From Candidatus Pacearchaeota archaeon (GTDB lineage: Archaea > Nanobdellota > Nanobdellia > Pacearchaeales > GW2011-AR1): 10,926 bases of DNA. A program made the translations under genes and the position numbers. Below the pieces are notes generated by a model that worked only from the letters and a program-made list of their open reading frames with translations, did no database searches and was not told the DNA's origin. Of this stretch, positions 10,908-10,926 are shown one piece after another. The stretch is from the NCBI GenBank assembly GCA_002687255.1, contig NYZR01000024.1, forward strand, positions 1-10,926, given 5' to 3'. How positions within the stretch are numbered: the first letter of the stretch is position 1; the number at the start of each line of letters is the position of its first letter.

Positions 10908-10926
10908 AGGGTTTCGATTTGTTATA
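10891..10926 (+). CDS. Possible 5' end of a truncated gene
   Basis: An ATG at 10891 opens a frame of 12 codons (MVPPLLGFRFVI) that runs to the window edge. It overlaps, as TGATG, the stop of a 21-codon frame beginning at 10826, which would allow translational coupling. That frame starts only about 10 bp after the TATA box, probably before the transcription start, so it may not be translated. Too little remains to name a product. Confidence 0.2.
   Translation, partial: MVPPLLGFRFVI

Noticed and set aside
10881..10926. Box C/D guide RNA (CTGATGG resembles a C box)
   Set aside because: No matching D, C' and D' boxes at proper spacing within the visible sequence.

Overview
The window looks like chromosomal DNA of a small-genome archaeon, most likely of the DPANN group (Woesearchaeota/Pacearchaeota-like; this placement is inference). 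The evidence is threefold. All three tRNA genes carry introns at position 37/38 that fold into the archaeal bulge-helix-bulge. Nearly every protein gene has a TATA-like box centred about 25-27 bases before its start codon, so its transcript should be leaderless. The gene set includes a kleisin ScpA, an archaeal-type HisRS and a hexameric-type glutamate dehydrogenase. The + strand is very rich in C and A and poor in G, and codon third positions follow the strand.

Layout. Bases 1-1740 (minus strand): a 74-bp repeat, a hairpin, intron-bearing tRNA-Ile(UAU), an EgtD-like methyltransferase gene, a second copy of the 74-bp repeat, a structured spacer, and tRNA-Glu(UUC) with a 15-nt intron. Bases 1741-4545 (minus): a 934-codon orphan gene. 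Bases 4546-5298: a short regulatory region, then on the + strand a two-helix DUF2065/YjeT-like membrane protein and a stand-alone CheY-like receiver. Bases 5290-6264 (minus): a rhomboid protease and a 100-aa orphan. Bases 6353-7744 (+): glutamate dehydrogenase with a Lys/Pro-rich N-terminal extension. Bases 7745-9424 (+): a possible 13-codon leader ORF, a tRNA-His-like gene, a folded 148-bp spacer and hisS. Bases 9461-9703 (+): a small orphan. Bases 9722-10681 (minus): scpA. Bases 10691-10926: divergent promoters and a possible structured 5' leader running off the window.

The genes are mostly single transcription units, with no metabolic operon. The one functional pairing is tRNA-His immediately upstream of hisS on the same strand. 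hisS is the only gene without its own TATA box at the usual distance, so it is probably read from an upstream promoter through the tRNA. The spacer between them repeats parts of the tRNA-His T-arm and acceptor strand in both orientations, and the tRNA itself has two U-U mismatches and U73. The best candidate here for an undescribed system is a tRNA-like, switchable leader controlling hisS. A related oddity is that both tRNA-Glu and tRNA-His have an exact 12-bp copy of their 3' end a short way downstream.
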